Counted from the first letter of the stretch, positions 15,386 through 24,395 are shown. The stretch: DNA of 64,000 nt from CAZKWG01 sp964615375 (GCA_964615375.1 CAZTOW010000019.1:62001-126000), one strand, 5' to 3'. Notes: generated from the sequence alone by a model not told the origin. Numbers and translations: made by a program.

Positions 15386-18181
15386 ATGCTCGTCTCCCTC
15401 CTCCTCCTGGCCTGCACCACCGACATCGGCATCGTCACCAAAGAGTGCACGACCGTCTTCTACCCGGACAGCGACGGAGACGGGTACGGCGACGAGAGCA
15501 ACGCCGCCGAGCTCTGCGAGACCGAGGGCTACGTCAGCACCGGCGGCGACTGCGACGACGGCGACGCCAGCGTTTCTCCCGAGGGCGCCGAGGTCTGCGA
15601 CGGCGAGGACAACGACTGCGACGGCCTCACCGACGACGAGGACGACAGCCTGGACCAGAGCACGCAGGGGACCTGGTACGTGGACGCGGACGCCGACGGC
15701 TACGGGGACGAGGCCCAGGCCCTGGCGGCCTGTGAGCTGCCCGAGGGCTACGCCGTGACCGACGGCGACTGCGACGACGTGGACGCGGCCTTGAACCCCG
15801 AGGGTCTGGAGGTCTGCGACGACCAGGACAACGACTGCGACGGCCTCACCGACGACGAGGACGACAGCCTGGACCTGGACACCGCGGGCGTCTGGTACGA
15901 CGACCTGGACGGCGATGGCTACGGCGACGCCGACGCGGCGACGGTCTCCTGCGCGCAGCCCGAGGACACGGTCACCGCCGACGGCGACTGCGACGACGTG
16001 GCCTGGGCGATCAACCCCAGCGCCGCCGAGGTCTGCGACGACCTGGACAACGACTGCGACGGGCTCGCCGACGACGCCGACGAGGGACTGGACACCAGCA
16101 CGGCCACGAGCTGGTACGCGGATCTGGACGGGGACGGCTTCGGCGACGACGCGGACAGCACCCTGGCCTGCGACGCGCCGGCCTACCACGCGGAGGAGGG
16201 CGGGGACTGCGACGACGGGGACGCCGACAGCAACCCGGACGCCACCGAGGTCTGCGACGGCGCGGACAACGACTGCGACGGCGAGACCGACGACGAGGAC
16301 GCCTCCTTGGACGAGAGCACGGCCTCGACCTGGTACCTGGACGGTGACGAGGACGGCTACGGCGGCGACAGCCTGAGCTGGGTCTCCTGCGCCTCGCCCT
16401 CCAGCCGATTCGTCGACAACGTCACGGACTGTGACGACGGCGACGCGGAGGTCCACCCCGACGCGACCGAGACCTGCGACGACGTGGACCAGGACTGCGA
16501 CGGCGTCGTGGACGACGATCCAGAGGACGTCTCGACCTGGTACGCCGACGGAGACGCGGACGGCTACGGCGACCCGCGGAGCTCCACGGACGCCTGCGAC
16601 CAGCCCTCGGGCTACGTGGAGAACGATGACGACTGCGACGACGACACCGACGCCAAGAGCCCCGGCGCCGACGAGATCTGCGACGATCTGGACAACGACT
16701 GTGACGGCTCCACCGACGAGTCCAGCGCGGTGGACGCCACCACCTGGTACGCCGACGACGACAGCGACGGCTATGGCGACGCCGACCGCACCCGCGTGGC
16801 CTGCGACCAGCCCAGCGGCTACACCGACGACGACACGGACTGTGACGACAAGCGCCGCGCGGTGAACCCCAGCGAGACGGAGCTCTGCGACGATCTGGAC
16901 AACGACTGTGACGGCTCCACCGACGAGGCGGACGCGCTCGACGCCGACACCTGGTTTCGGGACGGAGACGAGGACGGCTACGGCGACGCCGACGACACCA
17001 CGACCGCCTGCTCGCTCCCCGACGGGTACGTGTCCAATGACGACGACTGCGATGATGACGAGGACGACGCGAGCCCGGCTCGGAGCGAGGTCTGCGACGA
17101 CATCGACAACGACTGCGACAGCGTGGTCGACGAGAGCACCGCCGAGGACGTGAGCACCTGGTACATCGACCGCGACCGGGACGGCTACGGCGACGCCGAT
17201 CTGTACACCGTCGCATGCGACCAGCCCTCCGGCTACGTGGACGACGACGACGACTGCGACGACCTGGAGGACGAGGCCAACCCCGCCGAGACCGAGGTCT
17301 GCGACGACATCGACAACGACTGCGACGGCACCGTGGACGAGGGCGACGCGACGGACGCGCTCACCTGGTACGAGGACGCCGACGAGGACGGCTATGGCGA
17401 GGAGAGCTCCACGACCAGCGCCTGCACCCAGCCCTCGGGCTTCGTCGCCGACGCCACCGACTGTGACGACAGCAACAGCTACACCTGGCCGGACGCGCCC
17501 GAGCGTTGCGACGCGGAGGACAACGACTGCGACGGAGACGTGGACGAGTCTTTCTACGCCGACGACTTCAGCGAGGACGTCGACGAGAGCCTGATCTCCA
17601 TCAACGGGGACGGCTACGTGGAGAGCTCTGAGGGCGTCCTGGTGCTCACGCTCCCCTCCAAGGACCAGGAGACCACGGCCAACCTGATCAAGACCGCGTA
17701 CACGAACCAGCTCTACGTGGGCTTCGACTTCGAGATCGGAGGCGGCCACGGCACCAGCGGGGCCGACGGCGTCAACTTCTTCATCGCCGACGCCGACACG
17801 GCCTACACGGAGGTCTCCACGGAGTCCGGCGGGTCCGGGCTGGGCATCACCGGCAACACGGGCTGGGGCTTCGCGGTCGACACCTACGGGAACAGCGGCT
17901 ACGGCAGCTCCGGCGACGTGCTCAAGGTCTGGGACCTGGAGGACGGCACCTGGTACAACTACGGCTCGCTGTCCCAGATGCAGAGCTCGGGCACCCACAG
18001 CTTCGAGCTCGTGATGAGCGACGGCGCGTATGGAGCCTATATCGACGGATCCGCGGTGGCCAGCGGCACGCTGGACGGCTGGACGGACACGCTGTACCGC
18101 CTGGGCGTGTCGGCGGCGACGGGGTCGTCCTACAACTACCACAAGATCGACAACCTGGTGATCGGGTGCTCGGCGGACTGA
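15386..18181 (+). CDS. large lipoprotein with ten MopE-type metal-binding repeats and a C-terminal L-type-lectin-like domain
   Basis: Encodes 931 residues. The ATG at 15386 starts a lipoprotein signal, MLVSLLLLAC; an in-frame ATG 39 codons upstream lacks a signal and is not used here. Residues ~25-720 hold ten modules of about 65-70 residues. Each consists of a DGDGYGD loop, a CDDGDA-type step and a signature such as CDDLDNDCDGSTDE, the calcium/metal-binding motif named after the Methylococcus MopE copper protein. The last ~210 residues have GADGVNFFIADADT, GSGLGI and GWGFAVDTYGN, the pattern of legume/L-type lectin beta-sandwiches. The protein would be a long acidic stalk presenting a carbohydrate-binding head. 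The module array is tandemly repeated at DNA level. Confidence 0.85.
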   Translation: MLVSLLLLACTTDIGIVTKECTTVFYPDSDGDGYGDESNAAELCETEGYVSTGGDCDDGDASVSPEGAEVCDGEDNDCDGLTDDEDDSLDQSTQGTWYVDADADGYGDEAQALAACELPEGYAVTDGDCDDVDAALNPEGLEVCDDQDNDCDGLTDDEDDSLDLDTAGVWYDDLDGDGYGDADAATVSCAQPEDTVTADGDCDDVAWAINPSAAEVCDDLDNDCDGLADDADEGLDTSTATSWYADLDGDGFGDDADSTLACDAPAYHAEEGGDCDDGDADSNPDATEVCDGADNDCDGETDDEDASLDESTASTWYLDGDEDGYGGDSLSWVSCASPSSRFVDNVTDCDDGDAEVHPDATETCDDVDQDCDGVVDDDPEDVSTWYADGDADGYGDPRSSTDACDQPSGYVENDDDCDDDTDAKSPGADEICDDLDNDCDGSTDESSAVDATTWYADDDSDGYGDADRTRVACDQPSGYTDDDTDCDDKRRAVNPSETELCDDLDNDCDGSTDEADALDADTWFRDGDEDGYGDADDTTTACSLPDGYVSNDDDCDDDEDDASPARSEVCDDIDNDCDSVVDESTAEDVSTWYIDRDRDGYGDADLYTVACDQPSGYVDDDDDCDDLEDEANPAETEVCDDIDNDCDGTVDEGDATDALTWYEDADEDGYGEESSTTSACTQPSGFVADATDCDDSNSYTWPDAPERCDAEDNDCDGDVDESFYADDFSEDVDESLISINGDGYVESSEGVLVLTLPSKDQETTANLIKTAYTNQLYVGFDFEIGGGHGTSGADGVNFFIADADTAYTEVSTESGGSGLGITGNTGWGFAVDTYGNSGYGSSGDVLKVWDLEDGTWYNYGSLSQMQSSGTHSFELVMSDGAYGAYIDGSAVASGTLDGWTDTLYRLGVSAATGSSYNYHKIDNLVIGCSAD

Positions 18182-18240
18182 GGCGCGCCCATCGGGGCTC
18201 CAGGTTATGAGGCCGCGCCCTGCTCTCTCGGAGGCCCCGC

Positions 18241-19470
18241 GTGCCCATTCACGTCATCTTCCTCGAGCCCGCCTTCCCCGCCAACCAGCCCGAGTTCGTG
18301 CGCGCGCTGCACGAGGCGGGCGCGCTGGTCAGCGGCATCGGCGACCGCCCCCTCGAGTGGCTGCCGGACAGCCTCAAGCGCTGCATGTACTCCTACGAGC
18401 ACGTCGGCAGCTCGGCGGACCCGAACCAGGTGACCGAGGCCGTGCGCCGCATCCAGGCCCGCGGCCCCTGGGTCCACAAGCTGGAGTGTACGGTCGAGGC
18501 CCTGATGCTCACGGCCGCCCAGGCCCGCGAGGCGACCTCGATCCCCGGCATGGGCGTGGCCCAGACCAACCTCTGCCGTGACAAGTACGAGATGAAGAAG
18601 TTCCTGCGCGAGCGCGGGATCCCCTGCGCCCAGGCGCGCGAGGTGAGCACGGTCCAGGAGATGGCGCGCTTCGCCACCGAGGTCGGCTTCCCCATCATCG
18701 TCAAGCCCCTGGCCGGCGCGGGCGCCTCGGGCACCAGCCGCGTCCACGACATGAGCGGCATCGGGCGCGCCGCCGAGGAGGTCGGGCTCGCCCCCGGTCG
18801 CCCTGCTCTCTGCGAGGAGTTCGTGCAGGGGCACGAGGGATTCTTCGACACCCTGACCGTGGGTGGAGAGGTCGTCTTCGAGGCCATCTCGCACTACTAT
18901 CCGGGCGTGCTGGAGGCCATGCGCACCCGCGAGGTGAGCCCGGTCTGTATCACCACCAACCGCATCGACTCCGCCGGTTACGGCGAGCTGCGCGGCTTCG
19001 GCCGCCACGTCATCCGCGAGCTGGGCCTGGGCACCACCGCCACCCACATGGAGTGGTTCTTCGGGCCCAGGGGCCTCTATTTCAGCGAGATCGGCGCCCG
19101 CCCCCCCGGCGTCCTCGTCTGGGACCTCTACTGCGCGGCCAACGACTTCGACCTCTACCTGGAGTGGGCCCGCGCCGTCGTCTACGGCCAGACCACCCCC
19201 CGCCCCTCGCGCAACTACAGCGCCGGCATGGTCGCCATCCGCCCCAACCGGGACGGCCGCGTCGCCGGCTACAGCGGCGTCGACGAGATCAACCGCCGCT
19301 ACGGCCGCAACATCCTGCGCATGCACCTCCCCGCCGTCGGCGGCCGCACCCAGCCCGTCGGGTCCGGCTACATGGGCAACGCCTGGGTCTGGGCCCGCCA
19401 CCCCGACTACGACGTCTGCCGCGAGATCCTCGAGGACATCGGCCGCACGCTGAAGATGTGGGCTGACTGA
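18241..19470 (+). CDS. ATP-grasp family carboxylate-amine/thiol ligase-like protein
   Basis: Encodes 409 residues from a GTG at 18241 with CGGAGG at 18229-18234. The N-terminal preATP-grasp domain begins VIFLEPAFPANQPEF. The central region shows ATP-grasp features: DKYEMKKFLRERGIPCA, a nucleotide lysine in GFPIIVKPLAGAGASGTSRV, EEFVQGHEGFFDTLTV and the metal-binding end YFSEIGARPPG. Enzymes of this class form amide or thioester bonds through acyl phosphates; the substrate cannot be told from sequence. It differs from PurK/CarB in the C-terminal GYSGVDEINRRYG part. The neighbours (MopE lipoprotein, YHYH pseudogene) give no pathway clue. Confidence 0.8.
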   Translation: MPIHVIFLEPAFPANQPEFVRALHEAGALVSGIGDRPLEWLPDSLKRCMYSYEHVGSSADPNQVTEAVRRIQARGPWVHKLECTVEALMLTAAQAREATSIPGMGVAQTNLCRDKYEMKKFLRERGIPCAQAREVSTVQEMARFATEVGFPIIVKPLAGAGASGTSRVHDMSGIGRAAEEVGLAPGRPALCEEFVQGHEGFFDTLTVGGEVVFEAISHYYPGVLEAMRTREVSPVCITTNRIDSAGYGELRGFGRHVIRELGLGTTATHMEWFFGPRGLYFSEIGARPPGVLVWDLYCAANDFDLYLEWARAVVYGQTTPRPSRNYSAGMVAIRPNRDGRVAGYSGVDEINRRYGRNILRMHLPAVGGRTQPVGSGYMGNAWVWARHPDYDVCREILEDIGRTLKMWAD

Positions 19471-19506
19471 TCCCGGTCGCCGGCCCGGATCCTCATCCTG
19501 TCCGGG

Positions 19507-20336
19507 TCAATACTGGTAGCTGACCAGCGGCCCGTCGAGCTTGCCGTGCAGGCAGCGGATCGTCGACTGCTCGGTCATCACCTCCAGCAGGACGTAGTGG
19601 TAGATCCCCTCGGGGAACTCCGGCGTCGGGCTCTCGATCCCGTTGCACTCGTCGAGCGTGTCCGGGTCGATCTGCGCGCCGTCGATGTCGCGATCCCCGT
19701 AAACCGGGAACCCGTCGAAGGCGAAGCCGATGATGTGGGAGGGACCTCCCTCTTCATCGACCTGCTCGGTCACGCAGGGTGGCAACCCGTGGTAGTGATA
19801 AGCCTCGGCCGGATGGGGAGAGGGGTGCCCGTTGCAGGTGTCCATGAACGGGACCTCGATCCCGTCGTCGTCGGTCATCGTGAAGTTGGCGTTCATCGCC
19901 ACCGTCGTGCCGTCGCCCTCGTAGGGGTTGTAGACGTTTACCCCCGAGATCATCACGCCCATCGCGCCGAAGGGGGTCGAGGTCGTGTCGTCGACCTTCT
20001 CGGGCGTCGCCGTGATCGTGACGTCGATCGCGTCGGCCGAGACCGCCGTAGCGAGCGGCTCGATGTGCGAGCACTCGTCGGTCGGGTGGGCGACACAGCT
20101 CGTGCCGTCGTCGGGCATGATGTACTCGTCGTTCAGCGTGTGGTTCGGGTAACCGTCCGACACGTACTGGAAGCCGTCGTCGCGCATCGTGATGGCGACG
20201 ACGGCTTCCAGTACGTGCCGCTGATGGCGTCCGCCATGTCGATGGTGGCGCTGCTGTCGTCTCCACCTCCTTTGTCGTCGCTGCAGGCCGAGAGCATGAG
20301 CGCCAGCGGCGCGATGAACCTGAGGGTCTGGGTCAT
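19507..20336 (-). pseudogene. YHYH-domain lipoprotein gene, apparently frameshifted
   Basis: Two overlapping frames together make one protein. Frame one starts at the ATG at 20334-20336 behind an excellent AAGGAGG and encodes a lipoprotein signal (IAPLALMLSAC) and the first ~35 residues, then runs into a foreign-looking tail ending at 20133. Frame two (19507-20187) encodes the YHYH domain: AYHYHGLPPC, SHIIGFAFDGFPVYG, LDECNG and GIYHYVLLE. The frames differ by two bases, and the switch falls in a 57-base palindrome (20161-20217). Either the gene is broken, or the assembly has an error, or the shift is programmed. YHYH proteins are secreted proteins of unknown function often found in marine and predatory bacteria. 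Confidence 0.7.
20161..20217. repeat. near-perfect palindrome (23-base arms) at a frameshift junction
   Basis: Bases 20161-20183 are the exact reverse complement of 20195-20217. The inner 11 bases continue the pairing as CATC-GT-GATG with a single bulged G at 20184. The whole structure thus pairs 27 bases per arm around a two-base turn. It lies inside coding sequence, not between genes, and has no T tract, so it is not a terminator. It looks like a fold-back produced by template switching, or a sequencing/assembly artefact. Confidence 0.9.
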
Positions 20337-20613
20337 GGGACCTCCTTGGGGATGGCGATCGGCGGCGTGGCGAAGCGTGCCCGTTCCACGGGAGCTCTCC
20401 GGGCTATCATGCCAGCCTCAGGTGATTGGGGGGTAAAGCACTGATACCATGGACGAGCGGGCTGACGATGGCTCGACTGCGGCCATCCCATGCTCTGTTC
20501 ACAGCCCGGCCCAGGGGGTCTCGCCTGGGAAGACCCCGTCGGCGCTCCGGTTGCAGGCGACCCGGTGCCTGCGGACCGTGGCAGGCGTGTGAGCGCTCCG
20601 GTACAGTGAGCGC

Positions 20614-21543
20614 ATGCTCGCCCTGCTCCTCTCCCTCACCGTCCGCGCCCAGGCGCCCGACGCGGACACCGTCCTCGTCCGCCACGCAGATGAGACCTTC
20701 GTCGACCTCAGCAGCGGCGCTCATGAGATCGGCTCCGCTCCCGTCAAGGTCCTCTACCGCAACGAGGACTACGCCGCGGGCCACACCGTCTACGTCGCCG
20801 GCGATGGCGTGAACCTGCGGGCGGGCCCGGGGACGAGCGCCGCGGTGGTGGCGAAGCTGCCCGCCGGGACGCCGGTCTCGGTGCTGTCCGCCGGACCGCT
20901 GGACTGGGCCGAGGGTCGCCAGGAGCGCTGGTACGAGGTCACCGCCCAGGTCGCGGGAGCATCCCTCCAAGGCCACATCTTCGGCGGCGTGCTCACCCCG
21001 GCCCGGCTGGAGGCGGATCTGGACGGGGACGGGGAGCAGGAGCTCGTCACGGTCGCCTACAGCGCCAGCCGCGACATCATCCTGCGCGTCATCGAGCCGG
21101 AGGGCGCGTCGGATCGTCGGGTCGTGACGCTGAACCTGGGCGGCTGGGGCGACATCGACGGACCCCTGGACGAGCTCCGCGCCAGCACGACCGGCCCCCA
21201 GGAGAGCGGCGTCCCTCTGGTGATGATCTACGTGCCCAACCGCTACATGTGCGGGAGCTGGGACCTGACTGTGTACGCGAGCTACACGAGCCCTGGCCCC
21301 GGGCAGCTTGGCGTGGCGAGGGACGCCCTTCGGACGAACGTAGGCTGCGACGAGCCCGTCTGCGTCGCGAGCAGGGTGGCCTTCCACCCGAAGGCGAAGC
21401 AGGCCACGCTCACGACAGAACGGCGCGAGGCCGAGGACCACCGCGACGTCACGGACATCACCCAGAGTCGGATGGTCTACAGGAGGGGCGTCTTCACCTC
21501 GGTCCAGGAGAAGACCTGGACCGAGATCACCCCGCGCGATTAG
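20614..21543 (+). CDS. secreted SH3b-domain protein
   Basis: Encodes 309 residues. The ATG at 20614 opens a short signal peptide (MLALLLSLTVRAQAP) although the upstream Shine-Dalgarno is weak. Residues ~60-125 form a bacterial SH3 (SH3b) domain: YVAGDGVNLRAGPGTSAAVVAKLPAGTPV, then RWYEVTAQVAGASLQGHIFGG. Such domains bind peptidoglycan or other wall ligands. The C-terminal ~180 residues begin with a DLDGDGEQELVTVAY segment like FG-GAP/VCBS loops and are otherwise unassigned. It converges on the PASTA operon with 18 bases between stops. The 277 bases upstream (20337-20613) contain no recognisable gene or clear promoter motif. Confidence 0.75.
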   Translation: MLALLLSLTVRAQAPDADTVLVRHADETFVDLSSGAHEIGSAPVKVLYRNEDYAAGHTVYVAGDGVNLRAGPGTSAAVVAKLPAGTPVSVLSAGPLDWAEGRQERWYEVTAQVAGASLQGHIFGGVLTPARLEADLDGDGEQELVTVAYSASRDIILRVIEPEGASDRRVVTLNLGGWGDIDGPLDELRASTTGPQESGVPLVMIYVPNRYMCGSWDLTVYASYTSPGPGQLGVARDALRTNVGCDEPVCVASRVAFHPKAKQATLTTERREAEDHRDVTDITQSRMVYRRGVFTSVQEKTWTEITPRD

Positions 21544-21561
21544 CTGCCTTCAACCTGTCGC

Positions 21562-22203
21562 TCACGCCCCCACCCACACGCGGACGCTGAGGCCAGCGGT
21601 GACGGGCTCACCCGCCTCCGGCTCCTGGCGGGTCACCCGGTCCAGGGTCTCCGCGGGGGCGCCGGTGAGCAGGAAGGTCTCGACCGTGCAGCCGGCGGCC
21701 TCCAGCTTGCGCTCGGCCAGGCTGAGCGTGTAGCCGGTGACGTCGGGCACGGTCCCACCCAGGGCCAGCGCGCCGGCCCGGGTGGGGCTGAAGGTGACGA
21801 CAGCCGCGCCCAGGGCGTCGCTGTCCGTGCGGGTGAAGCGCAGGGCCAGGGCGCCGTCCGAGCTGGTGAACGCCCCGCGCATCGTGAGCGTGACCGGGCC
21901 GAGGCGCAGGTTGCGCGCCGGGAGCTCGTCGAGGGCACTCTGGATCTGTCCCGATGCGCTGATGAGCACGTCCTCCAACGGGATGGGCTCGTCCTCGGCG
22001 GTGAAGCCAGCGGCCAGCAGCGCGGCGATCTCCGCGCGCAGGGCCTTGTTCTCGGCCTCCAACGCGCTGAGCCCGCTGGCGGCGCTGGCTGACGCGCCCG
22101 ACGAAGCGCCCGACGAGGCCCCAGAGGATGCGCCGGCCGCGACGGGCGCCGAGGCGCCGCTGGACGCGGAGCCGGAGTCGTCGGCGGGACGGGTGAGGCC
22201 CAT
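21562..22203 (-). CDS. PASTA-domain protein, last gene of the novel operon
   Basis: Encodes 213 residues with no signal peptide or membrane helix. The order is a Ser/Ala/Gly-rich low-complexity start with repeated SSGA units, a short coiled coil (LSALEAENKALRAEIAALL), and a middle domain of about 75 residues (EDVLISASGQIQSALDELP, then LGPVTLTMRGAFTSSDGALALRF). A single C-terminal PASTA domain follows (VPDVTGYTLSLAERKLEAAG, then QEPEAGEPVTAGLSVRVWV). The middle domain matches, by eye, one in the protein encoded at 22788-23690. PASTA domains usually sit outside the cell on kinases or penicillin-binding proteins, so a cytosolic-looking PASTA protein is odd. Starts one base after the preceding gene's stop. 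Confidence 0.75.
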   Translation of the reverse strand: MGLTRPADDSGSASSGASAPVAAGASSGASSGASSGASASAASGLSALEAENKALRAEIAALLAAGFTAEDEPIPLEDVLISASGQIQSALDELPARNLRLGPVTLTMRGAFTSSDGALALRFTRTDSDALGAAVVTFSPTRAGALALGGTVPDVTGYTLSLAERKLEAAGCTVETFLLTGAPAETLDRVTRQEPEAGEPVTAGLSVRVWVGA

Positions 22204-22204
22204 C

Positions 22205-22786
22205 TCAGCTCACCGACAAGGTCGCGGTGTCGCGGAGCAACGAGCCCGCGTCCGGCGTCTGGGCGGTGACCTCGTCCGCGCTGTTCGCCCCCGCGACCTC
22301 TGTATAGCTCACGCGCAGCAGGGTCAGCAGCGCCGTCGCCTGGGCGTAGGTCAGCCCGACCACGTTGGGCATGATCTGCACGGCCTCGGCGGCGGGGGAC
22401 TCGGGCACCGGCACGACCTTGAAGCGCAGCTTGCTGGCGCCCTTCAAGTCGTAGTTGTAGCGGCCGGAGTACCCCGCGTCCACAGGGGCCGAGTAGGTCT
22501 TCAGCTTGCTCTTGCCGGTGCTCTCGTCATAGCTGCCCGTCACGGTCAGCGCCATCGAGATCTCGGCCTCCGCCTCCGGGATGTGGTACCAGGTCGGGCG
22601 GTAGCCGATGGCCTGGAGCTCTCGATACAGATCCTCGGAGCTCTCGTAGATCGCCTGGAGGTTGTTGATGGTCGCCAGATCGATGTCGCGCTGGGCCGAG
22701 GCCACGCTGGTCCCGACGGCGGCGATCAGATCACCCAACGGCGCAGAGAGGGCGTCGAGCAGGGCGGGGGCGTCGAAGGTGGGCAT
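22205..22786 (-). CDS. diverged member of the AIAEAQ/TFY/VPAPA paralogue family with a C-terminal PASTA domain
   Basis: Encodes 193 residues. The N-terminal 130 residues follow the same plan as the genes at 25570-29485: a helix LSAPLGDLIAAVGTSVASAQRDIDLA, the aromatic strand motif LQAIGYRPTWYHIPEAEAEI, a set of strands, and the closing element SGRYNYDLKGASKLRFKVVPVPE. A PASTA domain is attached at the end (IMPNVVGLTYAQATALLTLL, then VTAQTPDAGSLLRDTATLSV). No signal peptide is seen. It lies one base from the gene upstream. The fusion ties the paralogue family to the PASTA proteins of the same operon. Confidence 0.72.
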   Translation of the reverse strand: MPTFDAPALLDALSAPLGDLIAAVGTSVASAQRDIDLATINNLQAIYESSEDLYRELQAIGYRPTWYHIPEAEAEISMALTVTGSYDESTGKSKLKTYSAPVDAGYSGRYNYDLKGASKLRFKVVPVPESPAAEAVQIMPNVVGLTYAQATALLTLLRVSYTEVAGANSADEVTAQTPDAGSLLRDTATLSVS

Positions 22787-22787
22787 G

Positions 22788-23690
22788 TCAGCTCCTCAGG
22801 ATGCCGAGATAGAGTTTGACGACCGTGTCGGAGGCCGGGGCCTCGCCGGCCGCGGGGGACTGGCTCACGACGCGGCCGACCTGAGCGGCGCTCGTGACCA
22901 CGACGCTGTTGAGCTCGGGCACCATGCCGGCGGCCCGGACCTTGCGGACGGCGAGCTCGCGGGTGTAGCCGGTGAGGGCCGGGACCGCGCTGTCGACCGT
23001 CGAGGTCCCGGTGGACGCCGTCCCTCTCGGCGCGACGTAGGCGACCTCGACCTCGCTCAGATGATCGGGATCGACGCTGGCGATCTCCGTCTTGTCCAGG
23101 AAGCCCAGGCTCACGCTGCCGTCCGCGCTGCTCAGCAGGCACTTCGCGTTCACTCGCACCGAGCTCAGCGTGTACCCGCTGGTGGTGGCCCGCCCGCTCG
23201 TGTCGCTCGACGCCTTGGAGATGGCCGTGCTGATCGCGGTCAGCACGCTGTCCATGGCTGGATCTTCCTCGGTCGTGTCGTCGCCGCTGCCCGTCGTGCC
23301 GTCGCCCCCGCCCGTGCTGGCCGCGTCGATGAGCGACTTGACGTAGCTGTAGAGCTCTGTTGGGCAACCGTACACGTAGCCGCCCGTGCTGGCCGTGTGG
23401 AAGGCCGTGAGCGGGAGCAGTGGGCGGTCGCTCACCACCAGGGTTCCCAGCGCCAGGGTTCCGTCGGCGGTGATGCTCTGAGCGGCCGTGAGCAGCGGCG
23501 TGCCGCCGATGAGCAGGGCGAGGCTCACGCCCAGGCTGTCCCCCGCGTCCAGCGAGACCGCGCCGAGATCATCGGTCGTCCCGTCCACCACGCTGACCGT
23601 GGTCCCGTCGCTCTCGAGCCTCACGACGCTGACGGCCTTCCCTACGAGAGGGGAGCCCGAGGTGTCTTGAAAGGTCGCGCTGAGCATCAT
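22788..23690 (-). CDS. protein with an Ig-like N-terminal domain, a shared middle domain and a PASTA domain
   Basis: Encodes 300 residues. The first ~95 residues look like a beta-sandwich (SATFQDTSGSPLVGKAVSVVRLESDG), similar to Big/Ig-like repeats. A Thr/Gly/Asp-rich linker follows. The middle domain (SVLTAISTAISKA, then TLSSVRVNAKCLLSSADGSVSLGF) corresponds to that of the 213-residue protein. It ends with a PASTA domain (VPALTGYTRELAVRKVRAAG, then VVSQSPAAGEAPASDTVVKLYL). No export signal is evident. The start overlaps the preceding gene's stop by four bases (ATGA). Function unknown. Confidence 0.7.
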   Translation of the reverse strand: MMLSATFQDTSGSPLVGKAVSVVRLESDGTTVSVVDGTTDDLGAVSLDAGDSLGVSLALLIGGTPLLTAAQSITADGTLALGTLVVSDRPLLPLTAFHTASTGGYVYGCPTELYSYVKSLIDAASTGGGDGTTGSGDDTTEEDPAMDSVLTAISTAISKASSDTSGRATTSGYTLSSVRVNAKCLLSSADGSVSLGFLDKTEIASVDPDHLSEVEVAYVAPRGTASTGTSTVDSAVPALTGYTRELAVRKVRAAGMVPELNSVVVTSAAQVGRVVSQSPAAGEAPASDTVVKLYLGILRS

Positions 23691-24388
23691 GACGTCACCT
23701 CGACGACGATGTTCTCGGTCCGACCGGCCGCGTCCAACACGATGACCAGCAGGGAGCCGACAGGTTGGGTCGCGTCCAGGGTCAGCGTGTTGGACGCCAG
23801 GCCGCTGGAGTCGGTCGTCACGACGCCGCTCTGCAGCCCGGTCCCGCTGGCGACGGCGCCAGAGCCCAGGCTCGGGTTCAGCGCCTCCGTCTCGTCACGG
23901 TCCAGGTTGAACTCGACGCGGAGCCCCACGTTGGGCTCGCCCGCCGCGTTGCGCGCGGTCACGTCGATGGTGCAGGTCGTGGCGTCCACCCGCGTGACCT
24001 CCGTGCCCAGGATCACGGAGGGCAGGCCCTCGTTCGCCGGGATGGCCACGAAGCTGCCGCTGATGACCGAGAGCACGTCGGTGGTCGCGCTGCTGACGCT
24101 CCCCCCGCCCGACTGCGGGTCGGTGGCGGCCGGCTGGAAGATGACGTGTCGCGCGCGCGTCCCGCTGCGGCTGGTCCCCGCGTAGCGGGCGCCGAGGCTC
24201 TCGTCCTCGGTGACGCGGACGTGCATGCGCAGCTCGAAGTCCACCTTGGGAAGGTAGTAGTTGAACTGTCGCCCAGGCATGCCGGAGACGCCCAGCTCGC
24301 TGAGCTGCGTCTGGGCCAGCACGATCCCGTCGGCGATGCTCAACAGGTAGTCGTCCAGGGTGGTGAAGATGGCGGTTGTGTCTGCCAT
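23687..24388 (-). CDS. operon protein with helical N-terminus and Big-1-like Ig domain
   Basis: Encodes 233 residues, start supported by GGAGGAGC. The N-terminal 45 residues (FTTLDDYLLSIADGIVLAQTQLSELG) and the next strands (FNYYLPKVDFELRMHVRVTE) resemble the first part of the operon's paralogue family in layout, with a weaker motif. Residues ~105-230 look like a bacterial Ig-like (Big-1 type) domain: VTRVDATTCTIDVTARNAAGEPNVGLRVEF, then SGVVTTDSSGLASNTLTL, the usual pattern for invasin-type adhesion domains. No signal peptide or anchor is present, so if it reaches the surface it needs another route. Confidence 0.65.
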   Translation of the reverse strand: MADTTAIFTTLDDYLLSIADGIVLAQTQLSELGVSGMPGRQFNYYLPKVDFELRMHVRVTEDESLGARYAGTSRSGTRARHVIFQPAATDPQSGGGSVSSATTDVLSVISGSFVAIPANEGLPSVILGTEVTRVDATTCTIDVTARNAAGEPNVGLRVEFNLDRDETEALNPSLGSGAVASGTGLQSGVVTTDSSGLASNTLTLDATQPVGSLLVIVLDAAGRTENIVVEVTS

Positions 24389-24395
24389 GGTGTGT

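Noticed and set aside
15500..17560. Regular 200-base periodicity that could suggest a repeat array outside genes
   Set aside because: It is the coding periodicity of the MopE modules in one continuous frame.
14576..18142. Continuous minus-strand frame of over 1100 codons
   Set aside because: Only its first part, up to 15217, is a real YceI gene with a lipobox start. The rest is antisense to the repetitive MopE gene, where GC-rich repeats keep the frame open.
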